Shown piece after piece: positions 10,113 through 20,043 of a stretch of 64,000 nt of DNA (the stretch's first letter is position 1; each line of letters starts with the position of its first letter). The stretch is from Tabrizicola sp. Its GTDB lineage: Bacteria > Pseudomonadota > Alphaproteobacteria > Rhodobacterales > Rhodobacteraceae. Position numbers and translations under genes: made by a program. The DNA lies in contig NZ_JAUCZH010000003.1 in the NCBI RefSeq assembly GCF_030373185.1, positions 124,001-188,000 of the forward strand, read 5' to 3'. The notes beneath the pieces were generated by a model. That model ran no database searches. It was not told where the DNA came from and saw only the letters and a program-made list of their open reading frames with translations.

Positions 10113-10740
10113 TTTTTGCACGTCTTATCTTCCTGATCACCAGAACGGCTGACCCCGGTTCTGACAGACTGGAGTGGGTGTCAACCTCGAAGTCCCATGA
10201 CTTTCGCGCTTCGGTCAATTCCTCGGCAAACCGGGCGCCTTTCGGAAATATTGCCGAGCCGTCAGAGCGCAGGTGCCGCTCGGCGAACGGCAGAAGCCCC
10301 ACAAGCGGCGCAAGAGCCCGTGCGGACAGAACATCTGCACCAAGCTGCGGAATTGATTCGATCCGGTCATTCAGAACGCACACTTGCAGGCCCAAGCTTT
10401 GCGCAGCCTGACGCAGAAACGTTGCCTTGCGCGCATCCGACTCGACCAGAGTGATCCGCAGATCAGAGTTCTGCCCTTTTGCAAGTATCGCAATCACAAG
10501 GCCGGGAAACCCCCCACCTGAACCCAGATCGACCCAGTTTTGGGTGGCAGTTGGGGCCAACTTGTAAAGCTGCGCGGAATCAACGATATGCCGGTCAAAC
10601 AGATGCGAAAGACTGGTCGCGCTGACAAGATTGACCGCAGGGTTCCAGCGCCGCACGAGTGCCGCGAAGGCCTCCAGCGCTTCGAATGTTTCACGTGAAA
10701 CATCGAGCCCGGCGATCCGAAGTTCGCCCGAAGCGTTCAT
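10105..10740 (-). CDS. rsmG: 16S rRNA (guanine(527)-N7)-methyltransferase RsmG
   Basis: A 211-residue SAM-dependent methyltransferase acting on G527 of 16S rRNA (formerly GidB). The Rossmann SAM motif is [17 protein letters not shown] near residues 68-84, followed by the acidic ribose-binding end of strand 2 ([14 protein letters not shown]). The start ATG overlaps the mnmG stop by 4 bp. Codons for DVSRETFE contain a perfect 16-bp parS palindrome, so part of the reading frame is under dual selection. Confidence 0.96.
   Translation of the reverse strand: MNASGELRIAGLDVSRETFEALEAFAALVRRWNPAVNLVSATSLSHLFDRHIVDSAQLYKLAPTATQNWVDLGSGGGFPGLVIAILAKGQNSDLRITLVESDARKATFLRQAAQSLGLQVCVLNDRIESIPQLGADVLSARALAPLVGLLPFAERHLRSDGSAIFPKGARFAEELTEARKSWDFEVDTHSSLSEPGSAVLVIRKIRRAKND
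10687..10702. promoter_or_regulatory. parS centromere site (perfect palindrome)
   Basis: TGTTTCACGTGAAACA is a perfect 16-bp palindrome identical to the bacterial parS consensus. It lies inside the 5' part of rsmG, 0.6 kb upstream of parA. ParB encoded at 8385-9299 is the expected ligand. Confidence 0.93.
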
Positions 10741-12611
10741 CCCGCCTGCCGCTCCGCTGAAGGTTTGCGCAAGTGCGATAGAACCAGCAGCAGCGCCGCC
10801 GGAGTCACGCCCTCGATTCGGGCGGCCTGAAGGAGTGACTCCGGCTGTTGTCGTCCAAGCTTCAACTTAAGCTCGTTCGACAAGCCGGAAATGAGATCGT
10901 AGTTGAAGCCGGCCGGGATCCGCTGCGATTCCTGCCGCCTCAGATCGGCCACCTCGCGCGACTGTCGGTCCGCATACTGGTCATATGTCGAATCGATCTG
11001 AAGCTGCTCCAGGACGGGAAATTCCACCTCTCGGAAGGCCGGAAACACATCCCGCAGGGACACTATATCTGCTCCGGGAAGCGACAGAGCCTCATAGCCG
11101 TTGCGTTTCACGCCATCACGACTGACGTTTACACCAGCAGCGCCCAGCTCCCTTGGCCCCAGCTTAACGCCCGCAAGAATCGACCTGCCGCGGTCGATTG
11201 CATCCAGCTTCGCCTCAAACGAAATCCGTCGCGCGTCACTTACGCATCCCGCCGAAAGCCCGACGGGCGTCAAGCGGCGGTCCGCATTGTCTGCCCGCAC
11301 TGTCAGGCGGAACTCGGCCCGCGAGGTGAACATACGGTAAGGCTCTGTCACCCCGCGCGACGTCAGGTCATCAATCATCACGCCGATATAGCTTTCCGTC
11401 CGGCTGAATTCGACCGAAGCACGACCACAGGATGCAGCTGCCGCGTTCAGGCCCGCCACAAGCCCTTGTGCTGCCGCTTCCTCATAACCCGTCGTGCCAT
11501 TGATCTGACCCGCGAAATACAGGCCGGGAACAGACCGGGTTTCCAGCGTCAGGTGCAGGCTGCGCGGGTCGAAATAATCATATTCGATGGCGTAGCCCGG
11601 TTGCAGAATCTCCGTCCGCTCCAAGCCGGAAATCGTGCGGATGTAGGCGTGCTGAACCTCTTCGGGCAGAGAAGTGGAAAGCCCGTTCGGATAGACGGTA
11701 TGGTCATCCAACCCCTCAGGCTCGAGGAACACCTGATGCGAGGTCTTGTCGGCAAAGCGCACGATCTTGTCTTCAATCGACGGGCAATAGCGCGGGCCGA
11801 CGCCTTCGATATGGCCACCATACATGGCGGATCGGGACAGGTTGTCCCGCACGATCTGGTGAGTCGCTTCGGTAGTGTGTGTGATTCCACACGAAATCTG
11901 GCGGGCTTCGGGGGCCCGGCTCAGAAAGGAAAACAGCGCCGGGTCGTCGTCGCCGGGCTGGCTGTCCAGCCGAGCCCAATCAATCGTGCGGCCATCCAGC
12001 CGCGGAGGCGTGCCGGTCTTCAGCCGCCCCACCGGCAGAGCAAGCTCCGCCAACTGCGCCGCCAGAACGCGCGAGGGCGAATCGCCCATGCGACCGCCTT
12101 GCATCCGTTGATCGCCGATATGAATGACCCCGTTCAGAAAAGTGCCTGCTGTCAGGACGACGCGCCCAGCCGAAAGGACCACGCCGGACGCCAGCTCCAC
12201 ACCGCTGATAGCGCCCCCGTCGATGCAGAGCCGGGAGACCTCGCCTTCAATGATCGTCAGGCCGGGCTGTCGGGCCAACTCCTGCTGCATCGCCTCGCGG
12301 TACAGCCGGCGGTCAATCTGGGCGCGGGGGCCCCGCACAGCCGGCCCCTTGCGGCGGTTCAGCAGGCGAAACTGGATGCCGGCACGATCAGCCATGCGGC
12401 CCATGACCCCATCCAGCGCGTCGATTTCCCGGACCAGATGCCCTTTGCCAAGCCCGCCAATCGCCGGATTGCAGGACATCGCGCCAATTGCTTCGGCCCG
12501 CAGCGTCACAAGGGCCGTGGCCACACCCATCCGGGCCGCAGCGGCGGCTGCCTCGGTTCCGGCGTGACCGCCGCCAATCACGATGACATCGTAGTGTTTC
12601 ACGTGGAACAT
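10737..12611 (-). CDS. mnmG: tRNA uridine-5-carboxymethylaminomethyl synthesis enzyme MnmG
   Basis: A 624-residue FAD protein (formerly GidA) that with MnmE installs the cmnm5 group on wobble U34 of several tRNAs. The FAD-binding [10 protein letters not shown] stands at the N-terminus after [43 protein letters not shown] and the C-terminal helical domain are complete. The first codons overlap a parS-like palindrome. mnmE ends 3 bp upstream in the same direction, so both partners of the modification complex are cotranscribed. Confidence 0.97.
   Translation of the reverse strand: MFHVKHYDVIVIGGGHAGTEAAAAAARMGVATALVTLRAEAIGAMSCNPAIGGLGKGHLVREIDALDGVMGRMADRAGIQFRLLNRRKGPAVRGPRAQIDRRLYREAMQQELARQPGLTIIEGEVSRLCIDGGAISGVELASGVVLSAGRVVLTAGTFLNGVIHIGDQRMQGGRMGDSPSRVLAAQLAELALPVGRLKTGTPPRLDGRTIDWARLDSQPGDDDPALFSFLSRAPEARQISCGITHTTEATHQIVRDNLSRSAMYGGHIEGVGPRYCPSIEDKIVRFADKTSHQVFLEPEGLDDHTVYPNGLSTSLPEEVQHAYIRTISGLERTEILQPGYAIEYDYFDPRSLHLTLETRSVPGLYFAGQINGTTGYEEAAAQGLVAGLNAAAASCGRASVEFSRTESYIGVMIDDLTSRGVTEPYRMFTSRAEFRLTVRADNADRRLTPVGLSAGCVSDARRISFEAKLDAIDRGRSILAGVKLGPRELGAAGVNVSRDGVKRNGYEALSLPGADIVSLRDVFPAFREVEFPVLEQLQIDSTYDQYADRQSREVADLRRQESQRIPAGFNYDLISGLSNELKLKLGRQQPESLLQAARIEGVTPAALLLVLSHLRKPSAERQAG
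12595..12610. promoter_or_regulatory. parS-like site over the mnmG start (one mismatch)
   Basis: TGTTTCACGTGGAACA differs from the perfect parS palindrome at one position. It covers all but the first base of the mnmG start codon and the codons for FHVKH. It lies 1.9 kb from the perfect site in rsmG. The position in the mnmG 5' end recurs in many bacteria, which supports function. Confidence 0.8.
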
Positions 12612-12614
12612 CTT

Positions 12615-13901
12615 TCACTTACCGATGCAGAAACTTGCAAAGATCTCACCCAGCAGATCATCGACATCCATCCGGCCGACCAGCGCATCCAGCGCCCGGA
12701 CAGCCTGCCGCAGATGCTCCGCCGCCAGTTCGACCCGCGAGTCATCCCTTACCACCTCTGCCCGTGACTCGGCCAGAGCGGCGATAGCCGAGGTAACGGC
12801 GACACGATGCCGTTCGCGCACCAGGGTGCCAGCAGAGCCAACCCGACGCTGCAAGATTTCACCAATCCGCGCCATGAGTTCAGGCACGCCAGCGCCAGTC
12901 AGACCAGAAACAGCCAACCCACCATGCGCATATATTGTGTCAGCTTTTCCCAAAACCACAAGATCATCGCCACGCGGCACCATCCCAGTGAACGGCCCGC
13001 CATCGGTCAGGATCAACCGCAGGTCGGCGGCTTCGGCGCGCGCCAGGGCGCGGTCAATGCCCGCCTGCTCCAACCGGTCGGCTGTTTCACGCAGGCCCGC
13101 GGTATCAAGGAAAGTCACCGGCAATCCCGCAATTTCCATCCGCACCTCGATCACATCGCGCGTCGTTCCCGCGATTTCCGAGGTAATCGCCGCCTCACGC
13201 CCGGCAAGCTGGTTCAACAGTGTGGATTTCCCGGCGTTCGGCGCGCCGACGATTGCCACCTCGAACCCGTCGCGGATCCGTTCGGCGGCAGCTACCCCGG
13301 CCGCTTCGCGCCCAAGGTCGGCGACCAGACCGTCGATCAGCGCGAGCACTTCGGGCGAGACATCAACCGGCACGTCTTCATCGGCAAAATCTATGGTGGC
13401 TTCCAAAAGCGCCCCAGCACGGATCAGATCGCGCCGCCAGCGTTCCACCTTTTCACCCACGGCGCCGGACAGCACCCGCACCGCCTGCCGCCGCTGCGCT
13501 TCGGTTTCGGCGTCGATCAGGTCCGCCAGCCCTTCGACCTGTGCAAGGTCCAGCACGCCGTTTTCCAGCGCACGGCGGGTGAACTCCCCGGCCTCGGCCA
13601 ATCGCAAGCCCGTTTGATCCGCCAAGGCACGCAAGACGGCGCCCACAACGGCCGGGCCGCCATGGGTTTGCAGTTCGACAACCTCTTCCCCGGTAAAGCT
13701 GGCATCCCTGGCAAAGGTCAGCACCAATGCCTGATCAAGGAGCGCGCCTTGCCATGTCAGGTTGCGCAGGCCTGCAACACGCGGGGCCGGGAGGTTGCCG
13801 CACAGCGCCTGCCCCACCGCGTAGGCCATCGGCCCCGAGATGCGGATAACGGCAACGCCCGCGCGCCCCCGCGCGGTGGCGGTGGCATAGATCGTGTCCA
13901 T
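12615..13901 (-). CDS. mnmE: tRNA modification GTPase MnmE
   Basis: A 428-residue GTPase partner of MnmG. The order is an N-terminal tetrahydrofolate-binding domain ([23 protein letters not shown]), a helical domain, then an inserted G domain with G1 GAPNAGKST at 219-227, G2 around EIAGTTRD and G3 DTAGLRE. The protein ends in the essential C-terminal FCIGK. The G4 box reads GKAD instead of the canonical NKxD, a departure at the guanine-specificity Asn. rho lies 30 bp upstream in the same direction. Confidence 0.97.
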   Translation of the reverse strand: MDTIYATATARGRAGVAVIRISGPMAYAVGQALCGNLPAPRVAGLRNLTWQGALLDQALVLTFARDASFTGEEVVELQTHGGPAVVGAVLRALADQTGLRLAEAGEFTRRALENGVLDLAQVEGLADLIDAETEAQRRQAVRVLSGAVGEKVERWRRDLIRAGALLEATIDFADEDVPVDVSPEVLALIDGLVADLGREAAGVAAAERIRDGFEVAIVGAPNAGKSTLLNQLAGREAAITSEIAGTTRDVIEVRMEIAGLPVTFLDTAGLRETADRLEQAGIDRALARAEAADLRLILTDGGPFTGMVPRGDDLVVLGKADTIYAHGGLAVSGLTGAGVPELMARIGEILQRRVGSAGTLVRERHRVAVTSAIAALAESRAEVVRDDSRVELAAEHLRQAVRALDALVGRMDVDDLLGEIFASFCIGK

Positions 13902-13931
13902 CCCTGCCTACCTTTTCGCTGCAACCACCGG

Positions 13932-15203
13932 TCAGGTGTTCATCGACTCGAAGAAATCCGCGTTGGACTTGGTCTGCTTCAGCTTGCCGATCAGGAATTC
14001 GATGGCATCCGTCGTCCCCATCGGGTTCAGGATGCGGCGCAGGACATAGGTCTTTTGCAGATCCATCTTGTCGACCAGAAGGTCTTCCTTCCGGGTGCCT
14101 GATTTCAGGATGTCCATCGCCGGGAACACGCGCTTGTCGGCAACCTTGCGGTCCAGCACGATTTCCGAGTTACCGGTGCCCTTGAATTCTTCGAAGATCA
14201 CTTCATCCATCCGGCTGCCGGTATCGATCAGCGCTGTGGCGATGATGGTCAGCGACCCGCCTTCCTCGATGTTCCGGGCGGCACCGAAGAACCGCTTCGG
14301 GCGCTGCAGGGCATTCGCGTCCACACCACCGGTCAGCACCTTGCCCGAAGACGGCACCACCGTATTGAACGCACGGCCCAGACGGGTGATCGAATCCAGC
14401 AGGATCACCACATCGCGCTTGTGTTCGACCAGACGCTTGGCCTTTTCGATCACCATTTCGGCCACCGCAACGTGCCGCGTTGCCGGTTCGTCAAAGGTCG
14501 AGGCGACAACCTCACCCTTCACGGTGCGCTGCATGTCGGTGACTTCCTCGGGCCGTTCGTCGATCAGAAGGACGATCAGATAGCATTCCGGGTGGTTGGT
14601 CGCGATGGAATTGGCAATGTTCTGCAAAAGCACGGTCTTGCCGGTCCGCGGCGGTGCCACGATCAGGCCGCGCTGGCCTTTGCCGATAGGCGCCACCAGA
14701 TCGATGATCCGGGCCGAGCGGTCCTTGATGGTCGGATCCTCGACCTCCATCTTCAGCCGCTCATCAGGGTAAAGCGGGGTCAGGTTGTCAAAGTGAACCT
14801 TGTGCTTGGCCTTTTCCGGGTCGTCGAAGTTGATCCGCGTGACCTTGGTCATGCAGAAATATTTCTCATTCTCCTTCGGAGCGGCAATCACCCCTTCGAT
14901 CGTGTCCCCGGTGCGCAGGCTGAACTGCCGCAGAATGTCGGGCGAAACGTAGATATCATCCGGGCCGGGCAGATAGTTGGCTGAAGGACTGCGCAGGAAG
15001 CCAAAGCCGTCCTGCAACACTTCCAGCACACCATCGCCGCCGATTTCCCAACCTTCCTCGGCATGCTCTTTCAGGATCGAGAACATCATCTCGCCCTTGC
15101 GCATGGAGGGCGCATTCTCGATCTCCCATTCTTCGGCCATCGCCAGAAGATCAGCCGGGGTCTTGGCCTTGAGATCTGCGAGATTCAAACGTTCAACGGT
15201 CAT
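13932..15203 (-). CDS. rho: transcription termination factor Rho
   Basis: A 423-residue hexameric RNA-dependent ATPase/helicase. The N-terminal RNA-binding cold-shock fold includes [15 protein letters not shown]. The ATPase domain has the Walker [16 protein letters not shown] near 183-197, Walker B in [14 protein letters not shown], and the Q/R-loop region following [22 protein letters not shown]. The length is typical. It is followed 30 bp on by mnmE. The 189 bp between rho and the hemJ stop hold no gene I can support; they include the rho promoter region. Confidence 0.98.
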   Translation of the reverse strand: MTVERLNLADLKAKTPADLLAMAEEWEIENAPSMRKGEMMFSILKEHAEEGWEIGGDGVLEVLQDGFGFLRSPSANYLPGPDDIYVSPDILRQFSLRTGDTIEGVIAAPKENEKYFCMTKVTRINFDDPEKAKHKVHFDNLTPLYPDERLKMEVEDPTIKDRSARIIDLVAPIGKGQRGLIVAPPRTGKTVLLQNIANSIATNHPECYLIVLLIDERPEEVTDMQRTVKGEVVASTFDEPATRHVAVAEMVIEKAKRLVEHKRDVVILLDSITRLGRAFNTVVPSSGKVLTGGVDANALQRPKRFFGAARNIEEGGSLTIIATALIDTGSRMDEVIFEEFKGTGNSEIVLDRKVADKRVFPAMDILKSGTRKEDLLVDKMDLQKTYVLRRILNPMGTTDAIEFLIGKLKQTKSNADFFESMNT

Positions 15204-15392
15204 GGGAAAATACCTGTGGCGCGGACCGGTCCATTTCGGGCCGGATCATCGCAGTTCTGGGACGGGAAGCGCATGGGCCGGACGGCCCCGCGCGCTTCGC
15301 TTACACCTCTGGCAGGTATCAAGTCAACTGCCCCGGAAAACGGGCTGCCTACCCCTTCAAGATGCCAGACAGCGACCGGTCGCCTTGTCCGC

Positions 15393-15842
15393 CTACCATT
15401 TCACGATCACCCCGAACACGATAAGGACCATCAGCACCGTCGGAACTTCGTTCATAAGCCGGTATGTGCGTCCACTGCGCTGGTTGGTTCCGGCGGCAAA
15501 GTCCTTGCGACGAACCGCAAGCCACATGTGAAACCAGGTCATTCCCAGAACCGACGCGGCCTTGACCCAAGGCCAGATCATCGACCAGTCCACAATGCCC
15601 GGGGTAAGAACAAGCGCCAGCCCGAAGACCCAGGTTGCAATCAGCGAAGGGTTCATGATCCCGCGCAGCAGTCGACGCTCCATCGTTTGAAACATCGTGT
15701 CGGTCCGACTGCCAGCCTGAACCTGTTCGGCATGGTAGACGAACAACCGCGGCAGATAGAAGATCCCCGCCATCCAGGTGATGACCGAAATCACATGCAG
15801 CGACTTTGTCACCAGGTACCAGTCAGCCAGCCATTGCGTCAT
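15393..15842 (-). CDS. hemJ: protoporphyrinogen IX oxidase HemJ
   Basis: A 149-residue inner-membrane protein of the HemJ (UPF0093) family, which oxidises protoporphyrinogen IX to protoporphyrin IX in heme and bacteriochlorophyll synthesis. About four hydrophobic segments are visible. The family motif is LHVISVITWMAGIFYLPRLFVYH, with the conserved His residues. ATG at 15842 is preferred over ATG at 15854: GGGGA lies six bases before it and the family N-terminus fits. It flanks the candidate origin on the left. Confidence 0.9.
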   Translation of the reverse strand: MTQWLADWYLVTKSLHVISVITWMAGIFYLPRLFVYHAEQVQAGSRTDTMFQTMERRLLRGIMNPSLIATWVFGLALVLTPGIVDWSMIWPWVKAASVLGMTWFHMWLAVRRKDFAAGTNQRSGRTYRLMNEVPTVLMVLIVFGVIVKW

Positions 15843-16105
15843 AATGTTCCCCATCCCGCCCGTTGCAGGCCTTCGCTGCTCTTTCTTCTATAAAGAAGAT
15901 TTGAAAGAAGAAATGAGGATGATGTAGGGCCTGTGCAGAACGGGATTGTCTGAACGCTCCACAGATCGGCCCACAAGGATAAACGCTGGGATAACCTTTG
16001 CACGGATCTGGTGGATTTGCCTGAGGATGAAAAAAACAAATACATTTCAGATATTTAAGTTGTAGATCCCGAAGGAAGACCACGTTTCGATCGATCTTGG
16101 TCAGT

Positions 16106-16114
16106 TCTGTATAA
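16106..16114 (-). promoter_or_regulatory. DnaA-box-like 9-mer (one mismatch)
   Basis: The minus strand reads TTATACAGA, one mismatch from TTATNCACA, inside the candidate origin. Confidence 0.45.
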
Positions 16115-16252
16115 CTTGCTGTCCCTTACCGCGTGACAATCCCATGCACAGAGGGATATCTCTGTCCCGTTCTGGGCTGACGCGGCTGGAATGACTGATC
16201 TTTGCGGGAAAGACGGCTTATCCCCGTTTCCGACCCACGGAACAAACCAAGG

Positions 16253-16261
16253 TTATACACA
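16253..16261 (+). promoter_or_regulatory. DnaA box (perfect match to TTATNCACA)
   Basis: TTATACACA lies 10 bp before the maf start codon at the right edge of the candidate origin. Confidence 0.65.
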
Positions 16262-16270
16262 GGCTTACCC

Positions 16271-16864
16271 ATGGCGATCATTCTGGCTTCCACCTCTGCG
16301 ATCCGGCTTCAGGTGTTGCGTTCCGCGGGCCTGACGGTCGAACCAGTGGCAGCACGGGTTGATGAGGCGACCATCCGCGATGCCCTGATTGCCGAGGCGG
16401 CACACCCCCGCGACATCGCCGACACGCTGGCAGAGATGAAGGCCCGCAAGGTGGCGGAACGGCGGCCCGGTGATCTTGTGCTTGGCTGTGATCAGATCCT
16501 GGCGCTGGATGGCCGGATCTTTGCCAAGCCAACCTCAGTGGCCGAAGCCCGGAAACAGCTGGTTCAACTGCGCGGCAAGACGCACCGCCTGCTTTCCGCC
16601 GTCGTCGCCTATGAAAATGCCGAGCCGGTCTGGCGCCATGTGGCTGAAGCGCGGCTGACCATGCATGAGTTTTCCGACGCCTACCTTGACGCCTACCTTG
16701 CCCGGAACTGGGACAGCGTCTGCCACTCGGTCGGCGGCTACAAGATCGAAGAAGAGGGCGTTCGGCTGTTTTCTGCCATCACGGGCGATCATTTCACCAT
16801 TCTTGGCCTGCCGCTGTTGCCGCTGTTGGCATGGCTGGGAACACGGGGCATTATTGACCGATGA
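16271..16864 (+). CDS. maf: Maf-family nucleoside triphosphate pyrophosphatase
   Basis: A 197-residue Maf/YceF-type pyrophosphatase that hydrolyses non-standard or modified nucleotides. The N-terminus MAIILASTSAIRLQVLRSAG replaces the usual ASxSPRR with STSAIR, as in the Maf paralogue found beside alphaproteobacterial origins. The catalytic Asp region is GDLVLGCDQIL and the C-terminal SVGGYKIEEEGVRLF is typical. The reading frame extends upstream to 16202 but that part lies in the origin and lacks family similarity. The stop overlaps aroE by 4 bp. Confidence 0.92.
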   Translation: MAIILASTSAIRLQVLRSAGLTVEPVAARVDEATIRDALIAEAAHPRDIADTLAEMKARKVAERRPGDLVLGCDQILALDGRIFAKPTSVAEARKQLVQLRGKTHRLLSAVVAYENAEPVWRHVAEARLTMHEFSDAYLDAYLARNWDSVCHSVGGYKIEEEGVRLFSAITGDHFTILGLPLLPLLAWLGTRGIIDR

Positions 16865-17700
16865 CCGACCATCCCCGCATTCCGCTTGCCGGCGTCATTG
16901 GCCACCCCATCGCCCACAGCCGCAGCCCGGTGCTGCATGGCTACTGGCTGCGCCGCTATGGGCTGAAGGGCCATTATATCCCGATCGACATCGCCCCAAG
17001 TGATCTGGCCGACCTGACCCGGACCTTGCCCCGGCTTGGTTTTGTGGGAGTCAACGTGACGATTCCCCACAAGGAGGCGATACTGCACATCGCCGATATC
17101 GTCACAGACCGGGCAGCCCTGATCGGGGCCGCGAATACCCTGATCTTTCGCAAGGACGGCAAGATCCATGCCGACAATACCGACGGATCCGGCTTTATCG
17201 CGAACCTGCGCCAGAATGCTCCGAACTGGATGCCGACCTCCGGCCCTGCCGTCGTTCTTGGTGCGGGCGGTGCCGCGCGTGCGGTGGTTGCCGCACTGAT
17301 CGAGGTGGGGGTGCCGGAAATTCGCCTTGCCAACCGCACAAGGGCAAGGGCCGATGCGCTGCGGTCGGATTTCGGCGCCAAGGTGCATGTTCAGGAATGG
17401 GTGCAAGTCGGAAATCTGCTGGACGACGCCGCAACCGTGGTGAACACAACCTCTCTGGGCATGACTGGAAAGCCGGAATTGAGCGTGCCGCTGGACCGGC
17501 TGAACCCGCGCGCCTTGGTGACGGATCTGGTCTATACTCCGCTGAAGACACAGTTCCTGATCGAGGCCGAGGCAACGGGTTGCACCGTGGTTGACGGGCT
17601 GGGAATGTTGCTGCATCAGGCTGCCCCGGGATTTGAGCGCTGGTTCGGGATCCGCCCTGACGTGGATGACGCCACCCGAAAAGCCGTGCTTCAGGGATGA
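16861..17700 (+). CDS. aroE: shikimate dehydrogenase (NADP+)
   Basis: A 279-residue enzyme that reduces 3-dehydroshikimate to shikimate in aromatic amino-acid synthesis. The shikimate-binding motif HSRSPVLHGYW is at the N-terminus, the catalytic Lys is in NVTIPHKEA, and the Asp partner is in NTDGSGF. The Rossmann motif VVLGAGGAARAVVAAL and NRTRARADAL follow for NADP(H). It overlaps maf and coaE by 4 bp each, so maf-aroE-coaE-dnaQ is one operon. Confidence 0.96.
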   Translation: MTDHPRIPLAGVIGHPIAHSRSPVLHGYWLRRYGLKGHYIPIDIAPSDLADLTRTLPRLGFVGVNVTIPHKEAILHIADIVTDRAALIGAANTLIFRKDGKIHADNTDGSGFIANLRQNAPNWMPTSGPAVVLGAGGAARAVVAALIEVGVPEIRLANRTRARADALRSDFGAKVHVQEWVQVGNLLDDAATVVNTTSLGMTGKPELSVPLDRLNPRALVTDLVYTPLKTQFLIEAEATGCTVVDGLGMLLHQAAPGFERWFGIRPDVDDATRKAVLQG

Positions 17701-18287
17701 GCTTCCGGCTTGGTCTGACAGGGTCCATCGGCATGGGGAAATCGACCACCGCCGCCATGTTCGCGGATGAGGGCGTGCCGGTCTGGGATGCCGATGCTAC
17801 CGTTCACCGGCTTTACGCCCCGGGCCAGCCTGCCGCGTTGGCGGTGGGCCGGTTGTTCCCGGGCGCGATAGACCCGGATGGCGCGGTAAACCGGCCCTGG
17901 CTGCGCGATATCATCGCCGCCGATCCCGCTGCGCTGGACCGTCTGAATGCCGCCGTTCACCCGCTGGTCGCCAAGGATCGCGCCGGGTTCCTTGCGGATC
18001 ATGCCAAAGACAGGATTGTCCTTCTGGATATCCCGCTTCTGTTTGAAACCGGGGCCGATGCTGCTTGCGATGCTGTGGCCGTCGTCACCGCCCCGCCCGA
18101 AGTGCAGAGCGAACGCGTGCTTTCCCGGGGCATGGGTGAAGATGCCTTCGCCCTGATCCTGTCGCGCCAGATGCCCGATGCCGAAAAGCGCGCGCGCGCT
18201 GACTACATCATCCCCACGACCAGCCTTGATACCGCCCGCGCGGCGGTCAAGGATGTGCTGGCCGACATATCCCGCCGGATTGCCTGA
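17697..18287 (+). CDS. coaE: dephospho-CoA kinase
   Basis: A 196-residue P-loop kinase for the last step of coenzyme A synthesis. The P-loop is [18 protein letters not shown], and the substrate segment [18 protein letters not shown] is a family hallmark. The later [11 protein letters not shown] holds the kinase Walker B-like segment. It lies between aroE (4-bp overlap) and dnaQ (1-bp gap). Confidence 0.96.
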   Translation: MSFRLGLTGSIGMGKSTTAAMFADEGVPVWDADATVHRLYAPGQPAALAVGRLFPGAIDPDGAVNRPWLRDIIAADPAALDRLNAAVHPLVAKDRAGFLADHAKDRIVLLDIPLLFETGADAACDAVAVVTAPPEVQSERVLSRGMGEDAFALILSRQMPDAEKRARADYIIPTTSLDTARAAVKDVLADISRRIA

Positions 18288-18288
18288 C

Positions 18289-18984
18289 ATGCGTGAAATC
18301 GTCCTTGATACCGAGACCACTGGCTTCGAGCCGTCCGAAGGCCATCGCGTCGTTGAAATCGGCGCGGTGGAACTGATCAACCATCTGCCCACGGGGCAGA
18401 CCTTTCACCAATACATCAACCCCGAACGCCTGATGCCGAAAGAGGCGTTCGAGGTGCATGGTCTGGGCGATGACTTCCTGCGTGACAAGCCGGTCTTTGC
18501 CCGGATCGGCCGCGCCTTCCTTGATTTCATCGCTGATGCGCCGCTGGTGATCCACAACGCCGCCTTTGACATGAAGTTTCTGAATTTCGAACTTGGCCGC
18601 GCCGGCTTGCCGACCCTGCCCCCCACCCGCGCCACCGATACGCTGTTGATCGCGCGGTCACGGTTTCCTGGTTCTCCGGCGTCGCTGGATGCACTGTGCC
18701 GCCGTTTCAACATCGACAATTCGATGCGCGAAAAGCATGGCGCGCTTCTGGACAGTGAAATTCTGGCCGAGGTTTATCTGGAACTGATCGGTGGCCGTCA
18801 GCCCGATCTGGTGCTGTCCGGCACGGCGACCAGCCCAAGGCGCGCAGGGCAGGCGGAGGCCGCATGGCGCCCCGGGCCGCGCCCGCAACCGCTGCCCGCG
18901 CGGATCACGCCGGAAGAAGCCGCCGCGCATGAGGCGATGGTCGCAAGGCTGGGCGATGCGGCCATCTGGGTCAAGCGGGCCTGA
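18289..18984 (+). CDS. dnaQ: DNA polymerase III epsilon subunit (3'-5' proofreading exonuclease)
   Basis: A 231-residue DEDDh exonuclease that proofreads for the replicative polymerase. Exo I is [23 protein letters not shown], Exo II is [11 protein letters not shown], and Exo III is [18 protein letters not shown] with the catalytic His. The Ala/Pro-rich C-terminus past ~180 is the polymerase-contacting tail. ATG at 18289 is the family start; the upstream extension to 18178 overlaps coaE in another frame. Its stop faces the secB stop across 6 bp. Confidence 0.95.
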   Translation: MREIVLDTETTGFEPSEGHRVVEIGAVELINHLPTGQTFHQYINPERLMPKEAFEVHGLGDDFLRDKPVFARIGRAFLDFIADAPLVIHNAAFDMKFLNFELGRAGLPTLPPTRATDTLLIARSRFPGSPASLDALCRRFNIDNSMREKHGALLDSEILAEVYLELIGGRQPDLVLSGTATSPRRAGQAEAAWRPGPRPQPLPARITPEEAAAHEAMVARLGDAAIWVKRA

Positions 18985-18990
18985 AAAGCC

Positions 18991-19518
18991 TCAGTTGGCT
19001 TTCTCGGCCGGGGCTTCTGCTTGGGCTTGCGCCCGGCGCGAGAGTTCCTGGCGGTAAAGCGCCATGAAATCCACCTGATCCACGTTCAGCGGCGGGAAGC
19101 CACCGTCACGAGTCACATCCGAGATGATCCGCCGGACATAGGGGAACAGCAGGCGCGGACATTCGATCAACAGGAAAGGGTGCAACTGGTCGTCGGCCAC
19201 ACCTTCGATGTGGAAGGTGCCGCCATATTCCAGCTCTAGCAGGAACAGCGTCTCGTTGCTGACCTTGTTGCGCGAGGTCACCTTGAACTTGGTGATCACA
19301 TCATACTGATGCGCGACCGACCGCTTGCGGGCGTCAAGGCTGACCGCCACCTGAATGTCAGGCTGCACTTCTGCCCCGCTAAGGCCCTTCTGCACCACCA
19401 GATTTTCAAACGACAGGTCGCGGACATATTGCGCCAGAACCTGCATGCGAATCTGCGGCGCAGCGGCAGCGGCGGCCCCATTGCCAGACTCGTTGCCTGC
19501 CTCGTTTTCTTCGGCCAT
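18991..19518 (-). CDS. secB: protein-export chaperone SecB
   Basis: A 175-residue tetrameric chaperone that keeps preproteins unfolded and hands them to SecA. The core begins at IRMQVLAQYVRDLSFENL and contains LLEYGG-like (LELEYGGTFHIEGV) and ECPRLLFPYVRRIISDVTRDGGFPPL, all diagnostic. The acidic Ala/Gly-rich N-terminus and a charged tail after MALYRQEL are usual in alphaproteobacteria. It is convergent with dnaQ, a classic origin-proximal arrangement. Confidence 0.97.
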   Translation of the reverse strand: MAEENEAGNESGNGAAAAAAPQIRMQVLAQYVRDLSFENLVVQKGLSGAEVQPDIQVAVSLDARKRSVAHQYDVITKFKVTSRNKVSNETLFLLELEYGGTFHIEGVADDQLHPFLLIECPRLLFPYVRRIISDVTRDGGFPPLNVDQVDFMALYRQELSRRAQAQAEAPAEKAN

Positions 19519-19584
19519 CGAACACTCCTTCAGGAAATTGCCGCGTTCCTAGCAGGTCGAGCCTGCGCCCTCAATGCTGGCGTC

Positions 19585-20043
19585 CTACTGGTTCGTCCAT
19601 TTGGAGGGAGGGTTCTGCGGATCAGTCGACTCTTGCGGTGCGGCTTCCTGCCATTCGCCCTCGATGATTTCGGCATGGACGGTGGTTGACTGCATCCTTT
19701 TCAGTCTGCGGCTGATCAGCTTGATGAACAAAAGCCGCATCGGCGGAATCAGCAGCAGAATTCCAACCGTGTCGGTCAGGAAACCCGGCAGGATCAGCAA
19801 TCCCCCTGCCATCGCAACCATCACGCGGTGCGCGAGGGGCGAATGCGGGTCGCTCAGCTCCGGCATGCTCCGGCTCAGGGAAACCGCGCCAAGCGAGGCA
19901 ATTCCCTTCAGCACAATAACGCCGAGTGCTGCCGAAATTATCACCCATGCAAGCGTCAGCCAAAGGCCAAGCGCCCCACCCAGTTGGATGAACAAGCCGA
20001 TCTCGATCAGCGGTATGGCAAGAATCGCTATAAAAACCCACAT
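19585..20043 (-). CDS. fxsA: FxsA-family membrane protein
   Basis: A 152-residue cytoplasmic-membrane protein of the FxsA family (named for suppression of F-exclusion of phage T7). ATG at 20043 starts MWVFIAILAIPLIEIGLFIQ, the family signature; an upstream ATG at 20133 would add 30 polar residues with no family support. Three to four hydrophobic segments are followed by a polar tail. LPGFLTDTVGILLLIPPMR is the second family block. It is divergent from the Tim44-like gene. Confidence 0.88.
   Translation of the reverse strand: MWVFIAILAIPLIEIGLFIQLGGALGLWLTLAWVIISAALGVIVLKGIASLGAVSLSRSMPELSDPHSPLAHRVMVAMAGGLLILPGFLTDTVGILLLIPPMRLLFIKLISRRLKRMQSTTVHAEIIEGEWQEAAPQESTDPQNPPSKWTNQ

Larger units (their letters stand above)
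15843..16270. other. candidate chromosomal replication origin (oriC)
   Basis: This 428-bp gap between hemJ (leftward) and maf (rightward) has no supportable gene. It holds a perfect DnaA box (TTATACACA, 16253-16261), a one-mismatch box on the minus strand (16106-16114), several TTATCC-type half matches near 15974-15994 and 16218-16226, and an A+T-rich stretch at about 16029-16062 that could be an unwinding element. An inverted repeat ACAGAG-N6-CTCTGT lies at 16148-16165. Transcription on both sides points away from it. parAB and parS are within 6 kb. In Caulobacter and Rickettsia oriC lies beside hemE and a DUF299 gene, with maf-aroE-coaE-dnaQ nearby in many relatives; that comparison is from memory. 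Confidence 0.65.

Noticed and set aside
10848-12767. 639-aa plus-strand open frame across mnmG
   Set aside because: Exact antisense of mnmG; the translation is Arg/Gln/His-rich with no domain, a GC-rich codon-position shadow.
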